64,000 nt of DNA from Paenibacillus sp. H1-7 (GTDB lineage: Bacteria; Bacillota; Bacilli; Paenibacillales; NBRC-103111). The stretch spans positions 1,923,501 to 1,987,500 of the forward strand of contig NZ_CP031168.1 of the NCBI RefSeq assembly GCF_022354825.1, read 5' to 3'. Both the position numbers and the translations under genes were made by a program. Positions 16,688 through 25,636 of this stretch are shown in pieces (position 1 is the stretch's first letter; every line of letters begins with the position of its first letter). The notes under the pieces are model-generated. The model was not told where the DNA came from, made no database searches, and saw only the letters and a list, made by a program, of their open reading frames with translations.

Positions 16688-17001
16688 TGGCTTGGATTAT
16701 CCTTATTTCGGCCGGACTGTGCGAAGTAGCTGGAGTTATCGCCATGAAGCGGGTTACGGTTCGCCGTGACGGGTCCTCCTATTTGCTTATGGCGTTAGCT
16801 TACATAGCCAGCTTTTCGCTGCTGACGCTTGCTATGACCGATATTTCCATGGGAACCTCCTATGCGATTTGGACCGGAATCGGCTCGGTAGGAAGTGCGG
16901 CGGCAGGGATGATTGCCTTCGGGGAGGCGAAGGATTACCGGCGTATTGCATGTATGGCTCTTATTCTTGTATCCGTCATTGGATTGAAATGGATTTCGTG
17001 A
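16687..17001 (+). CDS. SMR-family efflux protein, second subunit
   Basis: 104 residues, four helices, membrane glutamate in [14 protein letters not shown], and the [21 protein letters not shown] motif. The start codon overlaps the stop of the first subunit, showing translational coupling and a likely paired transporter. YkkCD-type pairs in Bacilli export guanidinium or related cations and are often under a guanidine-I riboswitch. No such riboswitch is visible here; a divergent LysR gene is present instead. Confidence 0.9.
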   Translation: MAWIILISAGLCEVAGVIAMKRVTVRRDGSSYLLMALAYIASFSLLTLAMTDISMGTSYAIWTGIGSVGSAAAGMIAFGEAKDYRRIACMALILVSVIGLKWIS

Positions 17002-17155
17002 TCAAGCGCTGACGGACATCCCGATAAGAATGAACGGCTTGATCATTGAATACATATACACTAGTGCGATACATATTTTTGCAGCTTGGGTAAGACATTG
17101 TGGAACCGCTTCAAGTGCAGCTCCACCAAATCATTGTAACGAGGTGAATGAGATT

Positions 17156-18613
17156 ATGAGCGAGAACAAGAACAAGCTTACCACCAGCTGGGGCGCTCCT
17201 GTAGGCGACAACCAGAATTCCATTACGGCGGGATCGCGAGGCCCTACGCTTATTCAGGATGTGCATTTGCTCGAAAAGCAGGCTCACTTTAACCGGGAGC
17301 GCGTTCCCGAGCGCGTCGTGCACGCCAAAGGCGCAGGGGCGCACGGCTACTTCGAGGTGACCAACGATCTGACGAAGTATACGAAGGCCGACTTTTTATC
17401 CGAGGTGGGCAAACGGACCCCCGTCTTCATTCGCTTCTCGACGGTAGCGGGAGAGAGCGGCTCCGCCGATACGGTGCGTGACCCGCGCGGGTTTGCCGTT
17501 AAATTTTACACGGAGGAAGGAAATTACGATTTGGTCGGCAACAACACGCCGGTGTTCTTCATCCGGGATGCCATCAAGTTTCCGGACTTCATTCATACGC
17601 AAAAGCGTCATCCGCAGACGCATCTGAAAAATCCGAACGCCATATGGGATTTCTGGTCGCTGTCGCCGGAATCGCTGCATCAAGTGACGATTCTCATGTC
17701 CGATCGCGGCATACCGGCAACGTTCCGGCATATGCACGGCTTCGGCAGCCATACGTTCAAATGGGTCAATTCCGCAGGGGAAGGCGTTTGGGTGAAATAC
17801 CATTTCAAAACCGAGCAGGGCATTCAAAACCTGGCGCCGGAGCTGGCAGCCCAATTGGCCGGAGAAAACCCGGATTATCATACGGAGGATCTCTTCAATG
17901 CGATTGCGGCGGGCGACTTCCCGGCCTGGAAGCTCTGTGTTCAGATCATGCCGCTGGAGGACGCAGATACGTACCGATTCGACCCGTTCGACGTCACCAA
18001 GGTATGGTCGCAAAAAGACTATCCGCTGATCGAGGTCGGACGCATGGTGCTCGACCGGAATCCGGAAAATTACTTCGCCGAGGTCGAGCAGGCGACCTTC
18101 TCTCCGGGGACGCTGGTGCCGGGCATCGACGTATCTCCGGATAAAATGCTGCAGGGCCGGCTGTTCGCGTATCATGACGCACACCGCTATCGGGTGGGCG
18201 CCAATCACCAGTCGCTGCCGATCAATCGCTCCCGCAGCGAAGTGAACAACTATCAGCGCGATGGACAAATGCGCTTCGATAATAACGGCGGCGGCTCCGT
18301 CTATTACGAACCTAACAGCTTCGGCGGACCGGCGGAAACGCCGGAGAACAAGCAGGCGGCCTTTGAGGTGTCCGGCAGCGCCGACAGCGTGGCTTATGAT
18401 CATCATGATCATTACACCCAGCCGGGAGATTTGTACCGTTTATTGAGCGAGGAGGAGCGTGCGCGTCTCGTCCAGACGATCGTCGGCGCCATGGCTCCGG
18501 TGGAGCGCGAGGACATCAAGCTAAGGCAAATCGGGCACTTTTTCAAGGCCGATCCGGAATATGGGCGGCGCATTGCGGAAGGACTCGGATTGCAGGTTCC
18601 GGAAGAGGAATAA
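17156..18613 (+). CDS. Catalase (clade 3 monofunctional haem catalase)
   Basis: 485 residues from ATG 17156, which follows GAGGTGA; an in-frame start at 17030 is too far upstream and unsupported. The protein contains [14 protein letters not shown] with the distal histidine, [19 protein letters not shown], the distal asparagine in [14 protein letters not shown], and the proximal haem tyrosine in [14 protein letters not shown]. It breaks down hydrogen peroxide to water and oxygen in the cytosol. Small-subunit clade 3 length is as expected. I saw no clear PerR box upstream. A strong terminator follows at 18622. Confidence 0.96.
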   Translation: MSENKNKLTTSWGAPVGDNQNSITAGSRGPTLIQDVHLLEKQAHFNRERVPERVVHAKGAGAHGYFEVTNDLTKYTKADFLSEVGKRTPVFIRFSTVAGESGSADTVRDPRGFAVKFYTEEGNYDLVGNNTPVFFIRDAIKFPDFIHTQKRHPQTHLKNPNAIWDFWSLSPESLHQVTILMSDRGIPATFRHMHGFGSHTFKWVNSAGEGVWVKYHFKTEQGIQNLAPELAAQLAGENPDYHTEDLFNAIAAGDFPAWKLCVQIMPLEDADTYRFDPFDVTKVWSQKDYPLIEVGRMVLDRNPENYFAEVEQATFSPGTLVPGIDVSPDKMLQGRLFAYHDAHRYRVGANHQSLPINRSRSEVNNYQRDGQMRFDNNGGGSVYYEPNSFGGPAETPENKQAAFEVSGSADSVAYDHHDHYTQPGDLYRLLSEEERARLVQTIVGAMAPVEREDIKLRQIGHFFKADPEYGRRIAEGLGLQVPEEE

Positions 18614-18621
18614 GAGTAGTG

Positions 18622-18661
18622 AGGCAGCCGCCCTTTCGCGAAGGGGCGGCTGCCTTTCTTT
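18622..18661 (+). terminator. Catalase gene terminator
   Basis: A long GC-rich stem (AGGCAGCCGCC with GGCGGCTGCCT) is followed by TTTCTTTTC. Confidence 0.88.
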
Positions 18662-18772
18662 TCGTTCCCTGGGCGGACGTCGTATATTTTTATTCGGCAA
18701 TTAATAAAATGGAATTATGAAAGCGTTAGCATGGAGGAGGTTTGGCCCAATATCGGAAACGAGGTGATCCAT

Positions 18773-19270
18773 GTGAGAACCCGTCTATTTGCGGAGCAAT
18801 TGATCAAACAACGATTTCCGCAGCTGCGATACGTAAGAATTCATACGGATGGAAACCATAGAGCCACTATTTATGCCTGGAACGAGGAGCTGCATTTGCC
18901 GGATAAGGACATACGGAGCTTGAGGCAGTTCGCAGCCGACTATTTGCACTCGCACACCTGCTTCAAGGTGAAGCCTTACCATTTGGTCCAGGAGGACATG
19001 GTACCGCAGGTGAGCCATCTGCCGGAGGAGCTGATGCAAGCGGCCTTGAACCGAGTGCTGGATTTGGAGGGCATTCTCGAAGCTATCAATTCGATATTCT
19101 CCTACGGCGAGCTGACCTTTAACCAATATGACATGATAACCGGCGTCATTCACTTTGATTATCATTCCGAGAGCGACGTGCCTCCCAACGAACAGGAGCT
19201 GATGTCGCAATATTTGTACGAAATGGTCCCGATCGGCTCAAAGGGCGAAGTGACCTTCATAGAAGGATGA
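18773..19270 (+). CDS. Hypothetical protein
   Basis: I do not recognise the family. GTG at 18773 is preferred because GAGGTG precedes it, giving 165 residues; ATG at 18731 is possible but has no binding site in front. The protein is soluble, acidic and histidine-rich in places (YLHSHTCFKVKPYHLV), with no signal peptide or membrane helix. The C-terminal half (YDMITGVIHFDYHSESDVPPNEQELMSQYLYEMVPIGSKGEV) looks alpha/beta. A terminator follows at 19315, so it is probably monocistronic. Confidence 0.65.
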   Translation: MRTRLFAEQLIKQRFPQLRYVRIHTDGNHRATIYAWNEELHLPDKDIRSLRQFAADYLHSHTCFKVKPYHLVQEDMVPQVSHLPEELMQAALNRVLDLEGILEAINSIFSYGELTFNQYDMITGVIHFDYHSESDVPPNEQELMSQYLYEMVPIGSKGEVTFIEG

Positions 19271-19314
19271 TCCGCTAGAATGTGGTGCAGGCGGGATAGC
19301 ATAATCGGTGCAGT

Positions 19315-19355
19315 AAAAGAGTATCCGAGCGCAAGCTCGAATACTCTTTTTGTTT
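19315..19355 (+). terminator. Intrinsic terminator
   Basis: AAAAGAGTATCCGAGC pairs with GCTCGAATACTCTTTT (one mismatch), followed by TTGTTT. The A-rich left side could also serve the other strand. Confidence 0.85.
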
Positions 19356-19474
19356 CTTGCAACGGGCTCTCGACGCACTTTTTCGCCGGTTGAAGGAGGA
19401 AACCATTGCCTCAACCAAGAATACTTGGATAACGGCGCTAGGTAACCATCCTATATCGGGAGATGATCCGAATT

Positions 19475-20257
19475 ATGACTCGAGATGCAGGGAGCATTTA
19501 TTTTGGCACGATCTTGTTGGAAAGAAACCGCTGGGCTGCGGGAAAAGAGCCTACGTACCTCGTCAGCGACTGGATTTCCAGGCTGAAGCGGGACGGCTTC
19601 GACGGGATCGAGCTGTGGGAGAACCACGCCGTCCGCGCGGGCTCAGAGGAGCTGGGCAAGCTGACTGCCTCCGTTCTGCCCATTTCCGTATACAATTCTT
19701 ACATATCGTTCGACGATGAAGAAGAAGAGGGCAGGGAGCTGGCGGCTCAGCTCATCCGCAAGCTGGGGGCGAAGGCCGTCAAATTCAACTTCGGCAAGGA
19801 GCCGGAGAACCTGCCTATGTATATCCGCAACTGGAAACAATGGGCGGAGCGGCTTCCGGGCGATTGCCGCCTCCTGTGCGAATGCCATCCTAACACGGTG
19901 ATGGAGGAGCCGCAGGCTGCCGCAGCCGCGCTGAAGGCGATGGACCGCTGCGAGGCGATCATTCATCCGTTCCATAGTCTGGGGTCGCCGAGGGACTGGT
20001 TTCGCCATCTGGGCTCGGCCATTACGCACGCCCACGTCCAATTCCGGCCTGACGGCAAGACGTTCCAAAGGCTATCCGCCCAGCCGTCCGAAGCGGCGGA
20101 GCGATTGGATATGCTGAGGGAGGCGGGCTACAACGGCTCCTACACGCTGGAGTTCGTCGAGGGAACGGGGCAAGGGGAAGAGCAGGAGAAGCTGTATGAG
20201 GCTGCGCTTGACGATATGAGGTTTTTGCGGGAATGGCTCGCTGTCATTTCCAAATGA
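19475..20257 (+). CDS. Sugar phosphate isomerase/epimerase-like TIM-barrel protein
   Basis: About 260 residues with the pattern of the xylose isomerase-like (AP endonuclease 2) superfamily: DGFDGIELWENH early, AVKFNFGK in the middle, LLCECHPNT and NGSYTLEFVEG near the end. The conserved metal-binding Glu and His positions of the barrel are partly visible (IELWE, CECHP, LEFVE). The substrate is unknown. GGGAG lies 12 nt before ATG 19475; ATG 19463, immediately after GGGAG, is the alternative. No operon partner; a terminator follows. Confidence 0.75.
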   Translation: MTRDAGSIYFGTILLERNRWAAGKEPTYLVSDWISRLKRDGFDGIELWENHAVRAGSEELGKLTASVLPISVYNSYISFDDEEEEGRELAAQLIRKLGAKAVKFNFGKEPENLPMYIRNWKQWAERLPGDCRLLCECHPNTVMEEPQAAAAALKAMDRCEAIIHPFHSLGSPRDWFRHLGSAITHAHVQFRPDGKTFQRLSAQPSEAAERLDMLREAGYNGSYTLEFVEGTGQGEEQEKLYEAALDDMRFLREWLAVISK

Positions 20258-20266
20258 TCGGTGCTC

Positions 20267-20318
20267 GCTTCGTCTATATCCGTTGCATCGGAACGGGTAT
20301 AGACGAAGCTTTTTTTTC
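20267..20318 (+). terminator. Intrinsic terminator
   Basis: The 12-bp perfect stem GCTTCGTCTATA/TATAGACGAAGC is followed by eight or more T. Confidence 0.9.
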
Positions 20319-20539
20319 ATACGAATGGGATTGCCATGGCAGCGCTATCGCTCCATCTCATTTATCGCTTGCCATAAATTGTCTTCAAGACCGGAAGGTG
20401 TGAAAAAAGTTCCCGAGTTTGATGTCGAAAATCGTTTGGGAAGGTAGGATTCGCAACAGGGTGGGGTTATAATGAAAGCAATGACACAGATAGGATGATC
20501 TGATAGATGAACTAAAGCCAAAGATCAGGGGAGGCGCCA

Positions 20540-23500
20540 ATGAAGGCATCGCTGCGCGTTCGAATCAGCGTTTTGTTTCTCCTAATTACGAGTATTTCAT
20601 TAACTTTAGTTGGAGTGAGCAATTATCGGGCGGCCAAGCAGTCCATTTTACAGTCGCTCAAGGATAATGCCAGGGCTAAGGTGCAGACGCAGGCGCAAGA
20701 CCTTTCGACCTGGATTTCGACCCGGCTTGCTGAAGTGAAGGTCATCAGCCACACCGATTTGCTCCGTTTCGGTACGGATACCGACCGGCTGGAATATTTG
20801 AAGAGAGAACGGGACCGGTCCGCCGGAAATTTCACCACGTTCGGTATCAGTGATGCCCAGGGCAGCCTGAAGCAGATTGACGGAACGGCCATGCATATTG
20901 CGGATGAGGCGGCGTTTATCGACGTGATGAGGGGAAACGATGTGGTTTCCAATCCGTTTGTGAACATGCAAACCAAGAAGCTGATCATTACGATGCAAGT
21001 GCCGATATACGACAAGGATTATCGAATTAAGGAAGTGCTGAGAGCGGATTTGCTGACCGATAAGGTGTTCGGCGGGTTTTCGGATTTTATGGTCGGCCCT
21101 TCCGATCTCACTATAATGTTCGAGCGTGACGGAACGATTATTTATCACCCGGATCATACGAAAATATTGCATTCCAATGTGCTGGATCCGGATTCGGATT
21201 TTCAGCCCATAGTTCCCGAGCTGGTCAAGAAACGGTACGGCTTCGTTGAAACGAATGTCGGCGGCTTGCCTCATTTGATCTTTTATTCCGAAATCCCGGG
21301 CACGAAATGGTATATGGCCGTCTGCGTGTCGCTGAAATCGTTCGAGAAGCCGCTTCAGTCGCTGTTCTGGAAAACGATGGTTACCGTCGCAATAACGGAA
21401 ATCGTGCTGGGCATCATTATGTTCTTCATCCTGAACAAAGTCGTCTCGCAGATCAGGCAAATTTTGAACGTGACGGAGAACGTCGCCGGCGGTAACCTGA
21501 AGGTTAGTCCCGTCCTGTTCAAATCGCAGGATGAGATCGGCGCGCTTGCCCAATCAGTGAACGGAATGGTTGACCATCTTCGCAATGTATTCGAGCGTCT
21601 GAATGCCATTATCAATCAAAATGATTACGCTATTATTGTCATTAACACGGATTGCAAAGTGACGTATTTTAACCGTACGGCGGAAAAAATTTTGGGGTAT
21701 CAGGCCGAAGACATGATCTATAAGGAAGATATGTTTCTTTGGCATGACGAACAGGAAATTGTCGCACGCTCGGAACGCCTGACCGAGGAGCTGGGCATTT
21801 ACGTGAAGCCCGACATTTCGGTGTTTTTGACCAAGTCGCTCCGCCATGCTCCAGAGGATTACGAATGGACGTACATCCATAAAGACGGCAACCGGTTTCC
21901 GGTCAGCCTTAACGTAAGCCCAATGCGCGATCAGCATGGCTATGTGACCGGATATGTCGCCATCGCCCACGATATCCGGCTGTATAAGCAGACAGAGGAG
22001 ATGCGCAACCGTCTGTTAAGCATTTTGAAGGCGGCCAAGGATTTGATCGCATCCATCGATTCGAACGGGAACATTTTTTATTTAAACCCGGCGGGGATGG
22101 AGCTGATCGGCATTACGCGTCTGGATGCGCATACGAAGCCGGTGAGGCAGTACATAGACGACATCTCGTTCGACTTTTTCATCAAAGGGTTGGATACCGT
22201 GCGCGAGAAGGGCTATTGGGAGACGGAATCCATGATTCGGACGACCGCGGGCCAGCATATCCCGATGTCGCTCATTATCGTAACGCATAGGGACAAGATG
22301 GGAAAAGTCAGCCATTATTCCGTCGTCGCACGGGACATTTCGGAACAAAAGCGGATTCAGTCGGAGCTGCTCCAGGCCAAGCAGGAGGCGGATGAAGCCA
22401 ATGACGCCAAAAGCTTGTTTCTGGCCCGGATGAGCCACGAAATCCGCACGCCGCTAAACGGCATTATCGGATTCGCGCAATTAATGCTGAGAACGGAAAT
22501 GAGCGGCACCCAGAAGGAGTACAGCAACAAAATACTCGCTTCGTCGAACACGCTGCTGCGTATCCTGAACGACATACTGGACTTCTCCAAAATCGAGGCA
22601 GGCAAGGTGGAGCTGGAGAAGGTGAGCTTCAATATCGACGAAATCATTCGCAACGTGTCGGATATGATGAGCGTGCTGCTGGGGAAGGAATCCATCGATA
22701 TCATTATCGATACGCCCGAGGATCTCCCTGATGCCCTGATCGGCGATCCGCTTCGGTTGGAGCAGATTCTTCTCAATCTGTGCAGCAATGCGATCAAATT
22801 TACCTCGCAAGGGTTCATCATCATACAGCTGACGGTTGTGCATCTCGATAAGAAGGACATCCGGATCGAATTTACCGTCGAGGATTCCGGGGTAGGCATC
22901 CATGAGATACACTTGTGCAAGCTGTTCCAGCCGTTTACCCAGGCGGACGGATCGACGAGCAGGAAATACGGGGGGACCGGACTCGGTCTCGTCATTTCCA
23001 AAAATCTGATCGAAATGATGGGGGGAACGCTGCTCGTCCGAAGCGAGGAGAGAAAAGGAACGCGATTCTCCTTCACCCTGCCGTTCGAGCTCGCCGTCCA
23101 TACGACAGGCGCCAAGCTGTCTTTACCGGAGAGCGCCGCCCCGTATCGGATTCTCGTCGTAGAGGATCATAAAGTCATCCGCGCACTGCTCTGCGAGCTG
23201 CTCCGTTCCTTCTCGCTGGAGGTTACGGCCGTCGAATCATGGAGCGAAGGCTATGATGAGATGACGAAGGCGCAAGCGGCAAGTCCGTATCATGCCGTCC
23301 TGCTCGATATGGAAGCGGAGGATATGTACGGGCATGATACGTGGTTCCAGTTCAAAGATTACGCCGCCTCGGCGGGCGTATTCACCATCGCGATGACGAC
23401 GGTATACGGCCGGGAGGAAATTGTCGGCATGCAGGCCGACGAACGGCCGGATACGATCATTGTCAAGCCGGTTAACCGGCTGGGGCTGTTCCAGACGATT

Positions 23501-24367
23501 CGATCGGTTTTGGAACGGGTAAGCCCGGAGGGGGACAAGCCTTCTTCCTCTTCCGCTGCTGCCCCGCCGGTGGAGCAAGCCAGTGCGCTGCGCAAGGGCC
23601 GGATTTTGCTCGCGGAGGATAATGAAATCAATCAGCAGGTCGTGGTAGAGCTGCTTCAAGCCGAAGGCTACTCCGTAACGGTCGCCCGCAACGGCAAGGA
23701 AGTATTGGAATATGCGAATCTGCTGCATTGGGATCTGGTATTGATGGATATTCAAATGCCGGAATTGGACGGATACGAAGCGACCCGCCGGCTGAGAGCG
23801 GACAAACGGCACGATCGGCTGCCGATAGTAGCGTTGACCGCCAATGCGCTGCCGAAGGAGAGAGAGCTATGTTTTTCGCTTGGAATGAATGATATATTGA
23901 CTAAACCGGTAAATTTCGATGAGATGATCCGGGTGCTGAAGCAATGGGTAGGCAAGCGGGAGCCGTTGCTCTCGGAGCACGACGAGACGATGAGGGGATT
24001 TACGCTGCCCGATCTAACCGGCATTCACCTTGAGCGAGTGCTGCAGCGCTTGAACGGGAAGCTTCCGATACTGCTTCATATATTGAATCATTTCGAGCGG
24101 GAATACCGCGACTTCACGGGCCGGCTTCAGTCGCAGTTGGCGAGCGGTGATGTGGCGGAAGCCAAACGCGCCGTTCATACATTGAAAGGGGTTGCCGGTA
24201 ATTTGGCGGCGGACGGATTGTTCGAGGCTGCAGCGGGCATCGAATCGGCGCTTGAAGAAGACGGAGGGCCTGTCGGGCTGCAGGAGGGGCTGCAAGTGCT
24301 GGAAGAGGAGCTGTCCTCAATCCTGGCGTCGCTTGATGACTGGAAATGGAATGTCAATAAAATGTAA
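20540..24367 (+). CDS. Hybrid sensor histidine kinase (Cache-HAMP-PAS-PAS-HisKA-HATPase-REC-REC-Hpt)
   Basis: A 1275-residue membrane-bound phosphorelay kinase. Residues about 10-30 and 278-300 are membrane helices bracketing an extracellular Cache-type sensor, and a HAMP follows. Two PAS domains lie near 354-475 and 490-610. HisKA has H633 in MSHEIRTPLNG and the ATPase domain has EQILLNLCSNAIKFT and GTGLGLVISK. The first receiver (about 868-985) keeps D923 in LLDMEAED; the second (about 1021-1140) has D1070 in LMDIQMPELDG. A C-terminal Hpt domain carries H1213 in AVHTLKGVAG. GGGGAGG precedes ATG. The signal is unknown. The OmpR-type gene 73 bp downstream is a plausible output partner. Confidence 0.95.
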   Translation: MKASLRVRISVLFLLITSISLTLVGVSNYRAAKQSILQSLKDNARAKVQTQAQDLSTWISTRLAEVKVISHTDLLRFGTDTDRLEYLKRERDRSAGNFTTFGISDAQGSLKQIDGTAMHIADEAAFIDVMRGNDVVSNPFVNMQTKKLIITMQVPIYDKDYRIKEVLRADLLTDKVFGGFSDFMVGPSDLTIMFERDGTIIYHPDHTKILHSNVLDPDSDFQPIVPELVKKRYGFVETNVGGLPHLIFYSEIPGTKWYMAVCVSLKSFEKPLQSLFWKTMVTVAITEIVLGIIMFFILNKVVSQIRQILNVTENVAGGNLKVSPVLFKSQDEIGALAQSVNGMVDHLRNVFERLNAIINQNDYAIIVINTDCKVTYFNRTAEKILGYQAEDMIYKEDMFLWHDEQEIVARSERLTEELGIYVKPDISVFLTKSLRHAPEDYEWTYIHKDGNRFPVSLNVSPMRDQHGYVTGYVAIAHDIRLYKQTEEMRNRLLSILKAAKDLIASIDSNGNIFYLNPAGMELIGITRLDAHTKPVRQYIDDISFDFFIKGLDTVREKGYWETESMIRTTAGQHIPMSLIIVTHRDKMGKVSHYSVVARDISEQKRIQSELLQAKQEADEANDAKSLFLARMSHEIRTPLNGIIGFAQLMLRTEMSGTQKEYSNKILASSNTLLRILNDILDFSKIEAGKVELEKVSFNIDEIIRNVSDMMSVLLGKESIDIIIDTPEDLPDALIGDPLRLEQILLNLCSNAIKFTSQGFIIIQLTVVHLDKKDIRIEFTVEDSGVGIHEIHLCKLFQPFTQADGSTSRKYGGTGLGLVISKNLIEMMGGTLLVRSEERKGTRFSFTLPFELAVHTTGAKLSLPESAAPYRILVVEDHKVIRALLCELLRSFSLEVTAVESWSEGYDEMTKAQAASPYHAVLLDMEAEDMYGHDTWFQFKDYAASAGVFTIAMTTVYGREEIVGMQADERPDTIIVKPVNRLGLFQTIRSVLERVSPEGDKPSSSSAAAPPVEQASALRKGRILLAEDNEINQQVVVELLQAEGYSVTVARNGKEVLEYANLLHWDLVLMDIQMPELDGYEATRRLRADKRHDRLPIVALTANALPKERELCFSLGMNDILTKPVNFDEMIRVLKQWVGKREPLLSEHDETMRGFTLPDLTGIHLERVLQRLNGKLPILLHILNHFEREYRDFTGRLQSQLASGDVAEAKRAVHTLKGVAGNLAADGLFEAAAGIESALEEDGGPVGLQEGLQVLEEELSSILASLDDWKWNVNKM

Positions 24368-24440
24368 GAAAAGTTTGAGCAAACCATTTCTTATTTGTTA
24401 GATATATTATTATTTATTCCTTGCTTGAAGGTGGTCGCTG

Positions 24441-25133
24441 ATGTACAAAGTATTTATTATTGAGGATGACACCATAATCGGAGATATGCTTTGCATGTAC
24501 TTGTCTGAGGAAGGCTATGTCGTCAACCGTACGGAGAGCGGGAAAGAAGCCTTGGCCATTCTGGAGGAGTTTGTCCCCGATATCATTCTGCTTGACATTA
24601 TTCTGCCCGATATTAGCGGTATTCAATTGTGCGGGGAGCTGCGCAAAAAATCGACCGTGCCCATTCTTGTCATCTCCATGAAAACGGAGGTGATGGATCG
24701 CGTGAATGCTTTGCATGCCGGAGCGGATGACTACTTGTGCAAGCCGTTCAGCATGCGCGAGCTGTCCGCCAAGGTAGCGGCCATGATCAGGCGGACCTAC
24801 TACAACCGGCAGATGAGGGAGGAGACGACAGAGGCGGCTTCGCCCAACCGGATTTTTTTAAATTACGAGAAACGGTCTCTCTATGTTAACGGTGCTCAAG
24901 TGGAGACGACCTTTTCCGAATTTGAAATTATGAAGCTGTTTATCGGCAATCCGGGCAAAGTATACAGCCGGGAAGAGCTGATTAATGCGGTTCGCGGGTT
25001 CGATTCGTTCGTGAACGACCGTGCCATCGATGTGCATATAGGCAACCTGCGCAAAAAGATCGAGGAAGACTCCAAGCAGCCTAAATACATTAAAACGGTA
25101 TGGGGAGTCGGATATAAATTTATGAATATGTAA
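24441..25133 (+). CDS. OmpR/PhoB-family response regulator
   Basis: 230 residues. The N-terminal receiver has the acidic pair IIEDD, the phospho-acceptor in ILLDIILPDISG, and the lysine in DDYLCKPFSM. The C-terminal winged-helix DNA-binding domain shows FSEFEIMKLFIGNPGKVYSR, VNDRAIDVHIGNLRKKIE and IKTVWGVGYKF. It probably receives phosphate from the preceding hybrid kinase (via its Hpt domain) because the genes are adjacent and co-directional. AAGGTGG precedes ATG. Confidence 0.96.
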   Translation: MYKVFIIEDDTIIGDMLCMYLSEEGYVVNRTESGKEALAILEEFVPDIILLDIILPDISGIQLCGELRKKSTVPILVISMKTEVMDRVNALHAGADDYLCKPFSMRELSAKVAAMIRRTYYNRQMREETTEAASPNRIFLNYEKRSLYVNGAQVETTFSEFEIMKLFIGNPGKVYSREELINAVRGFDSFVNDRAIDVHIGNLRKKIEEDSKQPKYIKTVWGVGYKFMNM

Positions 25134-25289
25134 ACGGCCGTGAGCTAACATTCATCCATAAACTTTTTTGACAATTTTCTCGCATAATAGGATGAGTTGT
25201 GGATGATATTGCCATAAAATGTGACTCTTTGTCATTTGTCGAGTACAGCCAGAACGAGTCATTATATAAGTGGAGGTATTAGCGGAGCC

Positions 25290-25598
25290 ATGCTAGAAGT
25301 AGTATCACAAGAGAATGAGACGATATATGCTGAGTATGTGAGAAATTCCATCTGCTCTTTTGCCGAGCAGAACCAATTGACTCGCCGCGAGAGCGAAATC
25401 GCTATTTTGTTAATGCTGTACGGGTATTCGAATCAGGAATTGGCCGATCATTGCACCATCTCGGTCAAAACGGTCAAAAATCACTTGGATAATATTATGA
25501 AGAAGCTTGGTATCCATTCAACAAGAAAGCTGTATTCCATGCTATTGCAAACGTTTTGCCAGGAATGCAGCCTGCCTCTTACGGATGTCAAAAAGTAA
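25290..25598 (+). CDS. LuxR-type HTH transcriptional regulator (small)
   Basis: About 103 residues, mostly a single GerE/LuxR-type helix-turn-helix: LTRRESEIAILLMLYGYSNQ then VKTVKNHLDNIMKKLGIHS. There is no receiver domain, so the protein resembles GerE-like or other single-domain regulators. The start is placed at ATG 25290, although binding-site spacing is imperfect (GGAGG at 14 nt, GGAG at 2 nt). It lies between a response-regulator gene and a GGDEF-EAL gene and probably belongs to the same signalling block. Confidence 0.85.
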   Translation: MLEVVSQENETIYAEYVRNSICSFAEQNQLTRRESEIAILLMLYGYSNQELADHCTISVKTVKNHLDNIMKKLGIHSTRKLYSMLLQTFCQECSLPLTDVKK

Positions 25599-25636
25599 GA
25601 TGAGCGGCGCCTAGACGATATTCGGGAGGGGATGCC

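Noticed and set aside
17002..17155. PerR box upstream of catalase
   Set aside because: No TTATAAT-N-ATTATAA pattern found in the gap.
17396..18412. 338-codon minus-strand open frame opposite catalase
   Set aside because: Antisense shadow of a clear catalase gene; no binding site or motif.
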